14,543 bases of DNA from positions 1 to 14,543 of the forward strand of contig JADLAZ010000200.1 of the NCBI GenBank assembly GCA_020849725.1. Reading direction: 5' to 3'. Positions 1 through 7,213 of this stretch are shown one piece after another. Origin of the DNA: Chloroflexota bacterium. GTDB lineage: Bacteria > Chloroflexota > Chloroflexia > Thermomicrobiales > JADLAZ01. A model generated the notes under the pieces. That model ran no database searches and was not told the DNA's origin. It was given only the letters and a program-made list of their open reading frames with translations. Position 1 is the first letter of the stretch. Each line of letters opens with the position of its first letter. Both the position numbers and the translations under genes were made by a program.

Positions 1-479
1 GCCGGCACACCGACCGCCAGCGTCGCCGGCACGCCGGTCAGGCCCGTCGGCGTGAAGGTGATGTACTCGTACTGGTCGGTCAGCAGGATCCGGTTCTGGA
101 CGGCCCGGTCGCGCTGAGTGCTGTCGGTGGCGAATGTGCGGGCGTTGATCTGGATCGGGCCGAGCTGGGCCGCGTCGAGGTCGCTCAGATCGAGCGCGAT
201 CTGGCCAGCGACCTGATCGGTCGCGCCGACGACAGTGAGGGGCTGGCCGTTGAGCACCTCGTCGATGACGTAGCGGGCCTCAGAGGCGGTCTGGTCGATT
301 TCAAAGACAACGCGGTCCGCCGCGGTCGCGGCCGGCTCAAGGGCGATGGCGGTGATGGGATTGCTGGCGGCGGCCGTCGGCTTCAGGTAGTCGAAGGCGA
401 CAACCCCGGCGATGAGTACCGGCGCCATCAGGGCCAGCGCGCCGAAGCGCATGATCTTGCTCGCGAGCTTCTTCGTCAT
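1..479 (-). CDS. YceI-family protein, C-terminus outside window
   Basis: This is the first 159 codons of a gene reading off the left edge. The ATG at 479 follows a strong AGGAGG six bases upstream. Residues 10-29 form a hydrophobic stretch after a lysine-rich N-terminus (MTKKLASK), which is a Sec signal or membrane anchor, and it is followed by an Ala/Pro-rich linker. From about residue 57 the pattern is that of the YceI/lipocalin-like domain: 'VVFEIDQTASEARYVIDEVL', then 'LDLSDLDAAQLGPIQINARTF' in two halves, then 'RDRAVQNRILLTDQYEYITF'. That 'R-D-x-x-x-x-x-x-L' plus 'Y-x-x-I-x-F' region is characteristic. YceI proteins bind polyisoprenoids or other lipids in a beta-barrel outside the cytoplasm, but the role of most is unknown. 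The gene diverges from the peptidase at 684. The end of the protein cannot be judged. Confidence 0.85.
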   Translation of the reverse strand, partial: MTKKLASKIMRFGALALMAPVLIAGVVAFDYLKPTAAASNPITAIALEPAATAADRVVFEIDQTASEARYVIDEVLNGQPLTVVGATDQVAGQIALDLSDLDAAQLGPIQINARTFATDSTQRDRAVQNRILLTDQYEYITFTPTGLTGVPATLAVGVP

Positions 480-543
480 GGCAGTCCTCCTGTTCCACTC
501 CCCGCCGGCGCTCGGCGGCTAGGTGTACAGTAGGCCGCCGGTG

Positions 544-572
544 TTTACATTCTGTTCAGGGTCGATGTGAAT
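544..572 (+). promoter_or_regulatory. weak candidate promoter for the peptidase-DUF429 pair
   Basis: TTTACA (544-549) and GTGAAT (567-572) are separated by 17 bases. The -35 is good but the -10 is poor. A second possibility is TGGACG (603-608), 18 bases, TAGGCT (627-632), whose -10 matches the one upstream of the operon at 4616. The divergent spacer also holds two similar words, GGTGTACA at 522 and GGTGTTTACA at 540, which could be operator half-sites. No convincing promoter was found for the YceI gene on the other strand. Confidence 0.25.
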
Positions 573-683
573 GGTGTGAGGACAGCTGGGCAGGGTGCGG
601 CGTGGACGCTCGGCCCGGCGGTGCGGTAGGCTCCGGCGTTGGCACGGTGAGCTGCCGTCGCCGTGGAGGAGCGGAGTGTCGGG

Positions 684-1685
684 ATGAGCGCACTGACCGA
701 CGTGGCCGGGCTGCTGGTCGGCCACGCCCACGACCTCGATGCGCTGACCGGCGTGACGGTCGTGCTGTGTCCCGCCGGGGCCGTCGCCGGGGTGGACGTG
801 CGCGGCGGAGCGCCGGGCACGCGCGAGACGGACCTGCTGCGGCCGGAGACGCTGGTCGAGCGCGTCCACGCGGTCGCGCTCTGTGGCGGCAGTGCCTTCG
901 GGCTGGCCGCCGGCACCGGTGTCGTGGCGCACCTCAGCCGGCGCGGCATCGGCTTCCCGACCGCCGCGCGACCGGTGCCGATCGTGCCGGCAGCGGTCAT
1001 CTACGACCTGGGGCTGGGGCGCGGCGACGCCTTTCCCGACGCCGCCATGGGCGAGGCCGCCTGCGCCGTCGCCGGCACGGTCGTGGCCGAGGGCTGTGTC
1101 GGCGCCGGGACGGGCGCGTCGGTCGGCAAGCTGCTCGGCAGCGACCAGGCGACGAAGGGTGGCGTCGGCACCGCCGCCGAGCGCCTGCCCGACGGCGTCG
1201 TCGGCGCGCTGGTCGTGTGCAACGCGCTGGGCGATGTCGTCGATCCGGCGACGGGCCGCATCATCGCCGGCGCGCGCTGGCCGGAAGACCCAGGGCTGGA
1301 ACTGGCCGCGCTGGCGGCCGGCACGGTCGGACCTTTCGCCGGCGCCGAGCGGCTGTTGCGGCGCGGACGGCCCACGCCCGCGCTCGGCACGAACACGACC
1401 GTCGCCGTCGTCGCCACCAGCGCCGCGCTCGACAAGGCCGGCTGCACGCGCCTGGCGATGATGGCTCAGGCCGGGCTGGCGCGGGCGATCCGGCCGGCGC
1501 ACACGCCGTTCGACGGCGACACCGTCTTCGCGCTCGCCACCGGCGACGGACCCACCGCCGCGCCAGCCGAGCTGCTGCGGCTGGGCGCGGTCGCCGCCGA
1601 TGTGCTGGCAGCGGCGGTGGTGCGCGGCATCCTGGCCGCGACGGCGCTGGGGGGTCTGCCAGCCGCCCGCGACCTCGCCTCGTGA
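684..1685 (+). CDS. P1-family (S58, DmpA/NylC-type) self-processing aminopeptidase
   Basis: The 333-aa protein belongs to the DmpA/BapA/NylC family of N-terminal nucleophile hydrolases. These are made as a precursor, cut themselves into alpha and beta chains, and use the new N-terminal Thr or Ser as nucleophile to release N-terminal residues or cleave small amides. Seen here are 'LTDVAGLLVGHA' at the start, 'VRGGAPGTRETDLL', 'ALCGGSAFGLAAGTGV', 'GASVGKLLG', and the cleavage region 'ALGTNTTVAVVATSAALDKA'. By analogy with NylC, which cuts Asn-Thr, the break would be Asn237-Thr238. The conserved C-terminal block 'ARAIRPAHTPFDGDTVFALATGD' is intact. I chose ATG 684 because GGAG (673-676) lies seven bases upstream; an in-frame GTG at 663 lacks such a site. 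The stop overlaps the next start (GTGA). The substrate is unknown: D-amino-acid peptides, beta-peptides or amide oligomers are all possible in the family. Cytoplasmic, with no signal peptide. Confidence 0.9.
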   Translation: MSALTDVAGLLVGHAHDLDALTGVTVVLCPAGAVAGVDVRGGAPGTRETDLLRPETLVERVHAVALCGGSAFGLAAGTGVVAHLSRRGIGFPTAARPVPIVPAAVIYDLGLGRGDAFPDAAMGEAACAVAGTVVAEGCVGAGTGASVGKLLGSDQATKGGVGTAAERLPDGVVGALVVCNALGDVVDPATGRIIAGARWPEDPGLELAALAAGTVGPFAGAERLLRRGRPTPALGTNTTVAVVATSAALDKAGCTRLAMMAQAGLARAIRPAHTPFDGDTVFALATGDGPTAAPAELLRLGAVAADVLAAAVVRGILAATALGGLPAARDLAS

Positions 1686-2578
1686 ACCGCCCGCCGGCTG
1701 ACTTCACCAGCCTGCTAGCCGCCGCCACTGGCGCGGCCGTCGTCACCGGCTACGACTCGGCCTGGGGTGACCGGCAGCCCGGCGCGCTGGCCTCGATCGT
1801 GACGGCTCCCACGGGCGCGGCTACCTTCTTTGCGCCCGCACTGGCCACGTTCGACGAGGCCGGCCGGCTCGGCATCGATCTGGCCGCGCGCACCCGCTTC
1901 AGCTTGCTAGCGATCGACCAGCCGACAGTCGTGCCGAACCGCACCGGCATGCGGCCAGTCGAGCGGGCGTTAGCGCCGGTGCTGGCCCGGCGCGGTGGCG
2001 CGATCCAGCCAGCCTACCGCGAGCGCGCCCTGTTCGCCGACGGCGCGCCGATCTGGCGGCTGCTGGCCGCGCTGCCGCACGTGCAGGCGCCCTGGGCCAC
2101 GCCGAGCGCCAGCGCCGGCTGCCACCTGATCGAGGTGTATCCAGCGCTGGCGCTGCTCGGCCTGGCATCGGCGCTGGCCGAGCGTGGCCGGGTGGCGAAG
2201 TACAATCCACGCCTGCCCTCCTTCAAGCGCTACGACTGGAAGCTCATCTGCGCCCACCTGGCCCGCTACGGCGAGGCGGAGCAGATCGCCGGCCTGCCGG
2301 CCTGGGCGCGGGCCTGGTCGACGCTGGCCGACGAGACGCGCCGGCCGGCCAAGGCCGATCAGGACCGGCTGGATGCCGCCGTCTGCACCGTCGTCGGCCA
2401 TGCCTGGTGGCAGCGCGGCATGGCGGCCGGCCTGGTCGTCGGTGATGTCGAGCATGGCTACGTCGTGACGCTGGCCGACGGCGCGCTGCGCGCTGAGCTG
2501 GAGCGCGCCGCCGAATGCGCCCGGCTCTTCCAGCCTCAGCGGGCGGAGGCACGGCGCGTCGCCCCGGTCGATCAGTAG
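1682..2578 (+). CDS. DUF429 family protein, predicted RNase H-like fold
   Basis: A 298-aa protein starting with GTG at 1682 inside the overlap GTGA, with no Shine-Dalgarno of its own. Translation is therefore probably coupled to the peptidase. DUF429 proteins are predicted from structure-based work to have an RNase H-like fold, but no activity is settled. The acidic pattern expected for that fold is visible: Asp25 in 'GYDSAWG', Asp79 in 'LLAIDQPT', Glu151 in 'HLIEVYPALALLGL', and Asp228/Asp231 in 'DRLDAAVCTVVGHAWW'. 'KYNPRLPSFKRYDWK' (about 173-187) is another family-like block. The C-terminus overlaps the end of the convergent dehydrogenase gene by seven bases. The tight overlap suggests that the two proteins are made together, yet a peptidase and a nuclease-like protein have no obvious joint reaction. 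The family call is good; the function is unknown. Confidence 0.8.
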   Translation: MNRPPADFTSLLAAATGAAVVTGYDSAWGDRQPGALASIVTAPTGAATFFAPALATFDEAGRLGIDLAARTRFSLLAIDQPTVVPNRTGMRPVERALAPVLARRGGAIQPAYRERALFADGAPIWRLLAALPHVQAPWATPSASAGCHLIEVYPALALLGLASALAERGRVAKYNPRLPSFKRYDWKLICAHLARYGEAEQIAGLPAWARAWSTLADETRRPAKADQDRLDAAVCTVVGHAWWQRGMAAGLVVGDVEHGYVVTLADGALRAELERAAECARLFQPQRAEARRVAPVDQ

Positions 2579-3531
2579 CCGCGCCGCTTGTCAATCACGT
2601 TCGTCAGCGGCTCGCCGCGCACGAACCGGCCGACATTCTCGTGGAAGATCGACCAGACCAGATCACTCGTCAGGCGCGATGTCGGCGAATTGTGCGGCGT
2701 GATGATCAGGTTCGGCGCCTGCCAGAGTGGATCGCCCGGCGGCAGCGGCTCGACCGCCGTCACATCCAGGCCCGCGCCGGCCAGATGACCCGATTGGAGC
2801 GCCGCGATCAGCGCTGGCTCATCGACGATGCCGCCGCGCGACATGGCCAGCACGTACGAGCCAGGTTTGAGCAACCCAATCTGAACCGCGCCGATCATGC
2901 CGCGCGTCTCCGGCGTGATCGGCGCGGCGATCGTCAGCACTTCGGCCGACCGGCACAGGTCGTCGAGCCGGCTGAGAGGCCAGACCTCGGCCACGCCCTC
3001 GGCCGGCGGCAGCGGCTGCGAGTCGACGGCCAGCACGGCCATCTCGAAGCCGGTCGCCCGCCGCGCAATCGCCCGGCCGATGTTGCCGAAGCCGACAATG
3101 CCCATCGTCAGCCCCTTGAGGCCAACCAGCCGGTCGTTGATTTGACCGCGCGCCCACTCCTCGCGCGTCTGAAATTGCTCGAACGCGCGCAACTGCCGCG
3201 TCAGCGTCAGCAAGAAGCCGAAGGCATGCTCGGCGATGGTGACGGCATGCGCGCCGCGCATGTTGGTGACGACCACCGGGCTGTCGGCGATCATTGGGAT
3301 GCGCCACAGCCACTCGACGCCCGCGCCGCCCGACTGGATCCAGCGCAGCTTACCGGCACGCTGGAACTCCTCGTTCGTCGGCGTGCCGAACATGCCGTCG
3401 GCATCGGCGATGTGCGCCGTCACGTCGGCGCGCGCGGCCGCGATGACGAAGCGCACGTCAGGAAACTCACGCCGCAACTCGGCCTGGCGGTCCGCTGTCA
3501 CCCGTGGGTCGTTGATCAGGATCGTCGTCAT
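2572..3531 (-). CDS. D-isomer-specific 2-hydroxyacid dehydrogenase family protein
   Basis: A 319-aa NAD(P)-dependent oxidoreductase of the GyaR/SerA/PdxB type, which interconverts a 2-keto acid and a D-2-hydroxy acid in the cytoplasm. Visible features are the Rossmann motif G147-F-G-N-I-G152, an acidic Asp170 at the end of the next strand (favouring NAD over NADP), and the family catalytic trio: Arg232 in 'MSRGGIVDE', Glu261 in 'DVTAVEPLP' and His280 in 'ITPHNS'. The length is typical. ATG 3531 is chosen because GGAGG lies seven bases upstream; the frame stays open to 3588, but that extension falls in repeat sequence. It sits 53 bases behind the Gfo/Idh/MocA gene and is probably its operon partner, acting on a keto or hydroxy acid from the same pathway. 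The leader carries three heptamer repeats. The substrate cannot be named from sequence. Confidence 0.88.
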   Translation of the reverse strand: MTTILINDPRVTADRQAELRREFPDVRFVIAAARADVTAHIADADGMFGTPTNEEFQRAGKLRWIQSGGAGVEWLWRIPMIADSPVVVTNMRGAHAVTIAEHAFGFLLTLTRQLRAFEQFQTREEWARGQINDRLVGLKGLTMGIVGFGNIGRAIARRATGFEMAVLAVDSQPLPPAEGVAEVWPLSRLDDLCRSAEVLTIAAPITPETRGMIGAVQIGLLKPGSYVLAMSRGGIVDEPALIAALQSGHLAGAGLDVTAVEPLPPGDPLWQAPNLIITPHNSPTSRLTSDLVWSIFHENVGRFVRGEPLTNVIDKRRGY

Positions 3532-3548
3532 GGTCGTCCCTCCTGTCA

Positions 3549-3569
3549 GTTGCTTGTTGCTCGTTGCTG
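3549..3569. repeat. three degenerate 7-base tandem repeats
   Basis: On the plus strand GTTGCTT, GTTGCTC and GTTGCTG follow each other without gaps. They lie in the 53-base gap between the oxidoreductase and dehydrogenase genes, just upstream of the dehydrogenase ribosome binding site. Only the last base of each unit varies. They resemble the short tandem heptamer repeats known from some cyanobacteria, but I cannot test for other copies in this genome. Confidence 0.6.
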
Positions 3570-3584
3570 CACTGCCGGCTGTTC

Positions 3585-4616
3585 TCACCGCTCATCACCC
3601 ATCACATCGACCGCGCGGCCGGTGCGCTCGGCCTCGTAGATGGCCTGGATGACGGCCAGCGAGTGCAGCGCTTCCTCGCCGGTGACGGCTGGGGCGCGGT
3701 CGGCCCGCACCGCGTCGACCATATCCTGGATCTGCAGGAAGTGGCCGACCAGCGTGCCACGATCGGCGCCGGGGAGCGCCAGCTCGGCCGCGCTCGGCTG
3801 GCCCGGCTCGCTGCCCTCGATCTCCCAGCGGGTGATAGCGTAGTCCTCGAGAAAGATGCTGCCGCGCTCGCCGTGCAACTCGATCCGGTCGTGCTGACGC
3901 GGGAAGACCGAGGTCGTGCATTGGAGGACACCGAGCGCGCCCGACGCGTACTCGCAGACGGCGATGGTCGTGTCGTCGGCCTCGATGGCGTGGCGCAGGT
4001 GACGGGCGTAGCCCTGGACGCGCCGGATCGGCCCGGCAATCCAGGTCATCAGATCGACGCCGTGGACACCCTGGTTGATCAGCGCCGCGCCACCCTCGAG
4101 CGCCCAGGTGCCGCGCCAGCCGGACTCCCGGTAGTAGTCTGCCGGCCGCCACGACTTGAACACCATGTCCGCCACCAGCACGCGCCCCAACTCGCCGTCC
4201 AGCACGGCCCGCCGCGCCCGGCGCGTGCCGTGGACGAACCGACGGTTGAAGATCGACGCCAGCCGGACACCGTGCCGCTGGCAGACGGCGATCAGTTGCT
4301 GCGCCCGGTCCAGGTTCAACTCGATCGGCTTCTCGACGATGATGTGCTTGCCGGCCTCGGCCGCTGCCGTCGCGACCTCAAGGTGCAGCGCCGTCGGCAG
4401 GCAGATGCTGACAATCTGAACATCCGGCCGCGCCACGGCCGCGCGGAAGTCGGGCTGCCAGTCGACGCCGTATCGCTCAGCCAGCGGCCGGCCGCGGTCC
4501 TCGCGCAGGTCGCAGACGACGCGCAGCGCCGCCCCATCGGCCCGCGCCGCGAACTCGGCATGCGTCGGCCCAACCAGCCCGGCGCCGATCACCGCCACCC
4601 CAACCGGTACCGCCAT
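3585..4616 (-). CDS. Gfo/Idh/MocA family oxidoreductase
   Basis: A 343-aa cytoplasmic NAD(P)-dependent dehydrogenase of the glucose-fructose oxidoreductase/inositol dehydrogenase family, which oxidises or reduces sugars, inositols and their derivatives. The N-terminal Rossmann domain has G11-A-G-L-V-G16 and Asp36 after the second strand. The family signature 'E-K-P' is at 95-97 in 'HIIVEKPIEL'. The substrate-domain motif 'INQGVHGVDLM' holds His185 and Asp188, matching the usual catalytic H-x-x-D arrangement. ATG 4616 follows a purine-rich GGGAGGGG at good distance. It is the first gene of an operon with the hydroxyacid dehydrogenase, read from the promoter at 4661-4689. The last codons overlap a heptamer repeat. 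The substrate is unknown, because members differ too much for a sequence-only call. Confidence 0.92.
   Translation of the reverse strand: MAVPVGVAVIGAGLVGPTHAEFAARADGAALRVVCDLREDRGRPLAERYGVDWQPDFRAAVARPDVQIVSICLPTALHLEVATAAAEAGKHIIVEKPIELNLDRAQQLIAVCQRHGVRLASIFNRRFVHGTRRARRAVLDGELGRVLVADMVFKSWRPADYYRESGWRGTWALEGGAALINQGVHGVDLMTWIAGPIRRVQGYARHLRHAIEADDTTIAVCEYASGALGVLQCTTSVFPRQHDRIELHGERGSIFLEDYAITRWEIEGSEPGQPSAAELALPGADRGTLVGHFLQIQDMVDAVRADRAPAVTGEEALHSLAVIQAIYEAERTGRAVDVMGDER
3591..3604. repeat. two degenerate 7-base repeats at a gene end
   Basis: CTCATCA and CCCATCA are adjacent, and the following CATCGAC continues the phase weakly. They overlap the last codons of the oxidoreductase gene, encoding its Val-Met-Gly-Asp-Glu tail. 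The same word CTCATCACCC recurs at 13161, also at the 3' end of a minus-strand gene. Confidence 0.45.
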
Positions 4617-4660
4617 CGGTCGCCCCCTCCCGTGCCCCGTCGATCACCGCCAGCCCACCC

Positions 4661-4689
4661 AGCCTAGCGAGCCAGCCGCCCGAGCGCAA
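4661..4689 (-). promoter_or_regulatory. promoter of the oxidoreductase-dehydrogenase operon
   Basis: Read on the minus strand: TTGCGC (4689-4684), exactly 17 bases, then TAGGCT (4666-4661). Transcription would begin near 4654, giving a leader of about 40 bases to ATG 4616. The same TTGC-N17-TAG layout occurs upstream of moxR and of the aminotransferase, which raises confidence. The surrounding gap, 4617-4790, holds nothing else that I recognise. Confidence 0.55.
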
Positions 4690-4790
4690 GCCAGCCCTGG
4701 GTCGCCAGGTGTGCGTCAGGGTCTTGCGGGCTGCCGATGGCCGGCGACGGGCGGGGCGCGCCGCCACGCGCTCGCGCGTAGCGGGAGGGG

Positions 4791-5948
4791 CTACGGCCGC
4801 GTCGCCGGCCGGTTCGTGCCGGGACCCCAGGCTCGCTGCTGCGCGGCCAGTAGCTGATACAGCTCGGTGATGTCGCCGGCGGTCAGCAGGCCGACCAGCG
4901 CGCCGCCGGCGTCGACGACCGGTGCGACCGCCAGGCCGGTATCGACCATGCGCTGCTGCACATCGGTCAGCAAGTCGTCGGTGCGGGCCAGAGGGAACTC
5001 GGCGCGCATCACCGTCCGCACCAGAGTCCAGGCCGGTTGGTGCTGCAGTGCTGCTTCCAGGTCGCTCGCCGTCAGCAGTCCGACGACAGCCGTGCCGTCG
5101 CTGACCGGGAAGTCCGGCTGGAAGGTCTGCCAGCGCAGCGCCTGGACATCGCCAAGCGACTGCTGCGGCGCAACCGACAGCGCCGGCCGGATGCGCGCCT
5201 GTCCAACGCGCACGCCGTCGAGGACGCTCAGCGCCCTGACCATGCGCCCCTCCTGGGTGCCAGCGAGGTAGATGAAGACGGCCAGCACGACCAGCAGGAA
5301 GTTGCCCGTCAGCAGCCCGAACAGGCCGAAGATGGCCGCAGCGAACTGGCCGACGACGACGGCGACCCGCGTCGCCCGCACTTGACCCAGCACCATCGCC
5401 AGCAGCGAGCGCAGCACCCGACCGCCGTCCAGCGGGAAGGCCGGCAACATGTTGAACAGCAGCAATCCCAGATTGGCGGCGAACACGTACTGGAAGACGG
5501 CCTCGGCCGGGTTGGCGAGCGCGCCCCGACTGAAGAGCGCGAACAGCCGACCCTGCTCCAGGCTCGCCCCCAGCGGCGTCACGAGCGCCACCCCGTAGAG
5601 GATGATCGCCAGCACGACATTGACCGCCGGGCCGGCCAGGGCCACCACGAGCTCCTGGCTGGGGCGGCTCGGCATGCGCGCCAGCTCGGCAACGCCGCCG
5701 ATGGGCAGCAGCACGATCCGGCGCACGGGGATTCGATACGCCAGCGCAGCGAAGCTGTGCCCTAGCTCGTGCAGCAGCACCACCACGAACAGCAGCAAAG
5801 TCACCAGCACACCGAAGGCGGCTCCCTGCAGGCCCAGCCGCAGGAAGAGGCCATACTGGAGCGCCGCCCAGATCAAGATCAAGGGGAAGGTCATGTGCAT
5901 CCGGATGTCGATACCCGCGATCGTTATCAGTCTGATCGAACCGCCCAT
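4791..5948 (-). CDS. M50 (site-2 protease type) membrane metalloprotease with CBS domains
   Basis: A 385-aa integral membrane zinc protease that cleaves substrates within the membrane. Hydrophobic segments lie at about 19-38, 43-65, 100-125, 155-180 and 195-230. The second carries the zinc motif H60-E-L-G-H64. The third ligand is Asp174 in 'NMLPAFPLDGGR', the family N-x-x-P-x(4)-D-G motif. From about 245 there are two CBS motifs, the second being 'VMRAEFPLARTDDLLTDVQQ...VAPVVDAGGALVGLLTAGDI'. CBS pairs bind adenine nucleotides, so activity may follow energy state, as for SpoIVFB-like CBS-bearing S2P enzymes. ATG 5948 follows GAGGAG at good spacing. No sigma/anti-sigma pair or membrane substrate gene is adjacent, so the target is unknown. 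The gene is divergent from moxR. Confidence 0.92.
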   Translation of the reverse strand: MGGSIRLITIAGIDIRMHMTFPLILIWAALQYGLFLRLGLQGAAFGVLVTLLLFVVVLLHELGHSFAALAYRIPVRRIVLLPIGGVAELARMPSRPSQELVVALAGPAVNVVLAIILYGVALVTPLGASLEQGRLFALFSRGALANPAEAVFQYVFAANLGLLLFNMLPAFPLDGGRVLRSLLAMVLGQVRATRVAVVVGQFAAAIFGLFGLLTGNFLLVVLAVFIYLAGTQEGRMVRALSVLDGVRVGQARIRPALSVAPQQSLGDVQALRWQTFQPDFPVSDGTAVVGLLTASDLEAALQHQPAWTLVRTVMRAEFPLARTDDLLTDVQQRMVDTGLAVAPVVDAGGALVGLLTAGDITELYQLLAAQQRAWGPGTNRPATRP

Positions 5949-5990
5949 GTGAACTCCTCGGTCGCCGGCTTGAGCGATGCCGTGTCACTG

Positions 5991-5996
5991 AATATA
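5991..5996 (-). promoter_or_regulatory. possible -10 element for the M50 protease gene
   Basis: On the minus strand TATATT (5996-5991) lies 43 bases upstream of ATG 5948. The best -35 is TTAACC at a long spacing of 19, so the assignment is weak. The same bases overlap a plus-strand candidate, TTGAGC (5970-5975), 17 bases, TATACG (5993-5998), which could serve moxR. Confidence 0.25.
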
Positions 5997-6041
5997 CGTT
6001 GGCCAGTCGCGGTAGGGTTAAGGCGCGCGGCCGGACCCTGG

Positions 6042-6070
6042 TTGCCGCGCGTGCCGCCGCCAAGTAGACT
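6042..6070 (+). promoter_or_regulatory. promoter of moxR
   Basis: TTGCCG (6042-6047), 17 bases, TAGACT (6065-6070). The start point would be near 6077, leaving a leader of about 45 bases to ATG 6122. The layout matches the promoters at 4661-4689 and 7185-7213. A more distant second candidate is at 5970-5998. Confidence 0.5.
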
Positions 6071-6121
6071 CGCCTGGTTTGCGGAGCGATCCGCTGTCCA
6101 CCGGCATGACAAGGAGCCGCC

Positions 6122-7081
6122 ATGACCGCCGAGTCGGTTCAATCGCTGGCCGAGCGCCTGATCGCCAATGTCGAGCGGGTCATCATCGGCAAGCGGGCGG
6201 CGATTGAGCTGGTCGTGATCGCGCTGCTGTGCGAAGGGCACCTGTTGATTGAAGATGTGCCGGGAGTGGGCAAGACGATGCTGGCCCGGGCGATGGCCAC
6301 CTCGCTCGGCGCCGGCTTCCGCCGTCTCCAGTTCACGCCCGATCTGCTGCCGAACGACGTCATCGGTGTGTCGGTCTTCAACCAGCGCACCGGCGACTTC
6401 GAGTTCCGCGACGGGCCGATCTTCACCAACCTGCTGCTGGCCGATGAGATCAACCGCGCCACGCCGCGCACGCAGTCGGCCTTGCTCGAGGCCATGGGCG
6501 AGCGCCAGGTCAGCAGTGATGGCATCGCCCGGGCGCTGACCCGGCCGGTCCGGGTGATGGCGACGCAGAAACCGATCGAGTACGAAGGCACCTTTCCTCT
6601 GCCGGAAGCGCAGCTCGATCGATTTCTGCTGCGACTGCGGCTGGGCTACCCGGCGACCGCCGACGAGCGCCTGATGCTGCGCAACCTCCAGCACGAGCAT
6701 CCGATTGGCGCGCTGGGCGCGGTCGCCAGTGGCGATGACCTGCTCCGGGCGGCCCGGGCCGTGACGGACATCCATGTCGATGACTCCGTGGTGGACTATC
6801 TGCTGGCACTGGTGCAGGCGACGCGCGATCATCGCGACCTGGCGCTGGGCGCCAGCCCCCGCGGCACACTGGGCCTGTTCCGCGCCGCCCAGGCGCGGGC
6901 GGCCGTTCACGGCCGCGACTATGTCCTGCCGGACGACTGCAAGGTCCTGGCCCCGGCGGTGCTGGCCCATCGGCTGCTGGTGCGGCCGGAGAGCTCGCTG
7001 CGCGGGCGCACCGCCGAGCACGTGATGACCGCCATTCTCGACACGGTCGACCCGCCGATCGGCGCGCGCGCGGCCGGCTGA
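6122..7081 (+). CDS. MoxR-family AAA+ ATPase
   Basis: A 319-aa cytoplasmic ATPase of the MoxR family. These act as chaperone-like factors that mature enzyme complexes or act on von Willebrand factor A proteins. Visible are Walker A G48-V-G-K-T52 in 'LIEDVPGVGKT', the MoxR-typical 'LQFTPDLLPNDVIG' after it, Walker B 'LLLADEINRA' with Asp108/Glu109, sensor 1 'VMATQKPIEYEGTFPLPEAQLDRF' with the Arg finger region at 167, and an AAA lid domain from about 230 with 'GASPRGTLGLFRAAQARAAVHGRDYVLPDD'. ATG 6122 follows AAGGAG. The length is normal and all motifs are intact. Usually a DUF58 gene and often a transglutaminase gene follow; here an aminotransferase with its own promoter follows after 188 bases, so this copy is an orphan and its client is unknown. 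Confidence 0.93.
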   Translation: MTAESVQSLAERLIANVERVIIGKRAAIELVVIALLCEGHLLIEDVPGVGKTMLARAMATSLGAGFRRLQFTPDLLPNDVIGVSVFNQRTGDFEFRDGPIFTNLLLADEINRATPRTQSALLEAMGERQVSSDGIARALTRPVRVMATQKPIEYEGTFPLPEAQLDRFLLRLRLGYPATADERLMLRNLQHEHPIGALGAVASGDDLLRAARAVTDIHVDDSVVDYLLALVQATRDHRDLALGASPRGTLGLFRAAQARAAVHGRDYVLPDDCKVLAPAVLAHRLLVRPESSLRGRTAEHVMTAILDTVDPPIGARAAG

Positions 7082-7184
7082 GCGGTGTCGCGCCGGGTCG
7101 CGGCAGACACGATTGCTGCACCGGCCCCGCCGCCAGTCCCACCTTCACGCTGATGTTGGGAGCCTCGTGGGGATGGGGCCGCCG

Positions 7185-7213
7185 TTGCGCGCCGCCGGCC
7201 ACCCGGCTAGAGT
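7185..7213 (+). promoter_or_regulatory. promoter of the aminotransferase gene
   Basis: TTGCGC (7185-7190), 17 bases, TAGAGT (7208-7213). The predicted start is near 7220, about 50 bases before ATG 7270. It is closely similar to the moxR promoter in both hexamers and in the GC-rich spacer. Its presence argues that the aminotransferase is transcribed separately from moxR. Confidence 0.5.

Noticed and set aside
519..1502. A long minus-strand frame opposite the peptidase
   Set aside because: No start with a ribosome site; low-complexity Arg/Gly/Ala translation; antisense shadow.
602..1681. A long plus-strand open frame upstream of the DUF429 protein
   Set aside because: Its translation is almost only Arg, Gly and Ala. 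It is the shadow of the peptidase gene in another frame; the real protein begins at GTG 1682.
3549..3604. CRISPR-like repeats
   Set aside because: The units are only seven bases, without spacers, and vary; no cas gene is present.
2515..3639. A 374-codon plus-strand frame opposite the dehydrogenase
   Set aside because: Arg/His/Asp-rich antisense shadow. The minus strand has a complete catalytic set for a hydroxyacid dehydrogenase.
4477..6123. A 548-codon open frame on the minus strand
   Set aside because: It overlaps the M50 protease and the intergenic region out of frame, and it has shadow composition without recognisable motifs.
7082..7150. An intrinsic terminator for moxR
   Set aside because: I looked for a stem followed by a T-run and found none.
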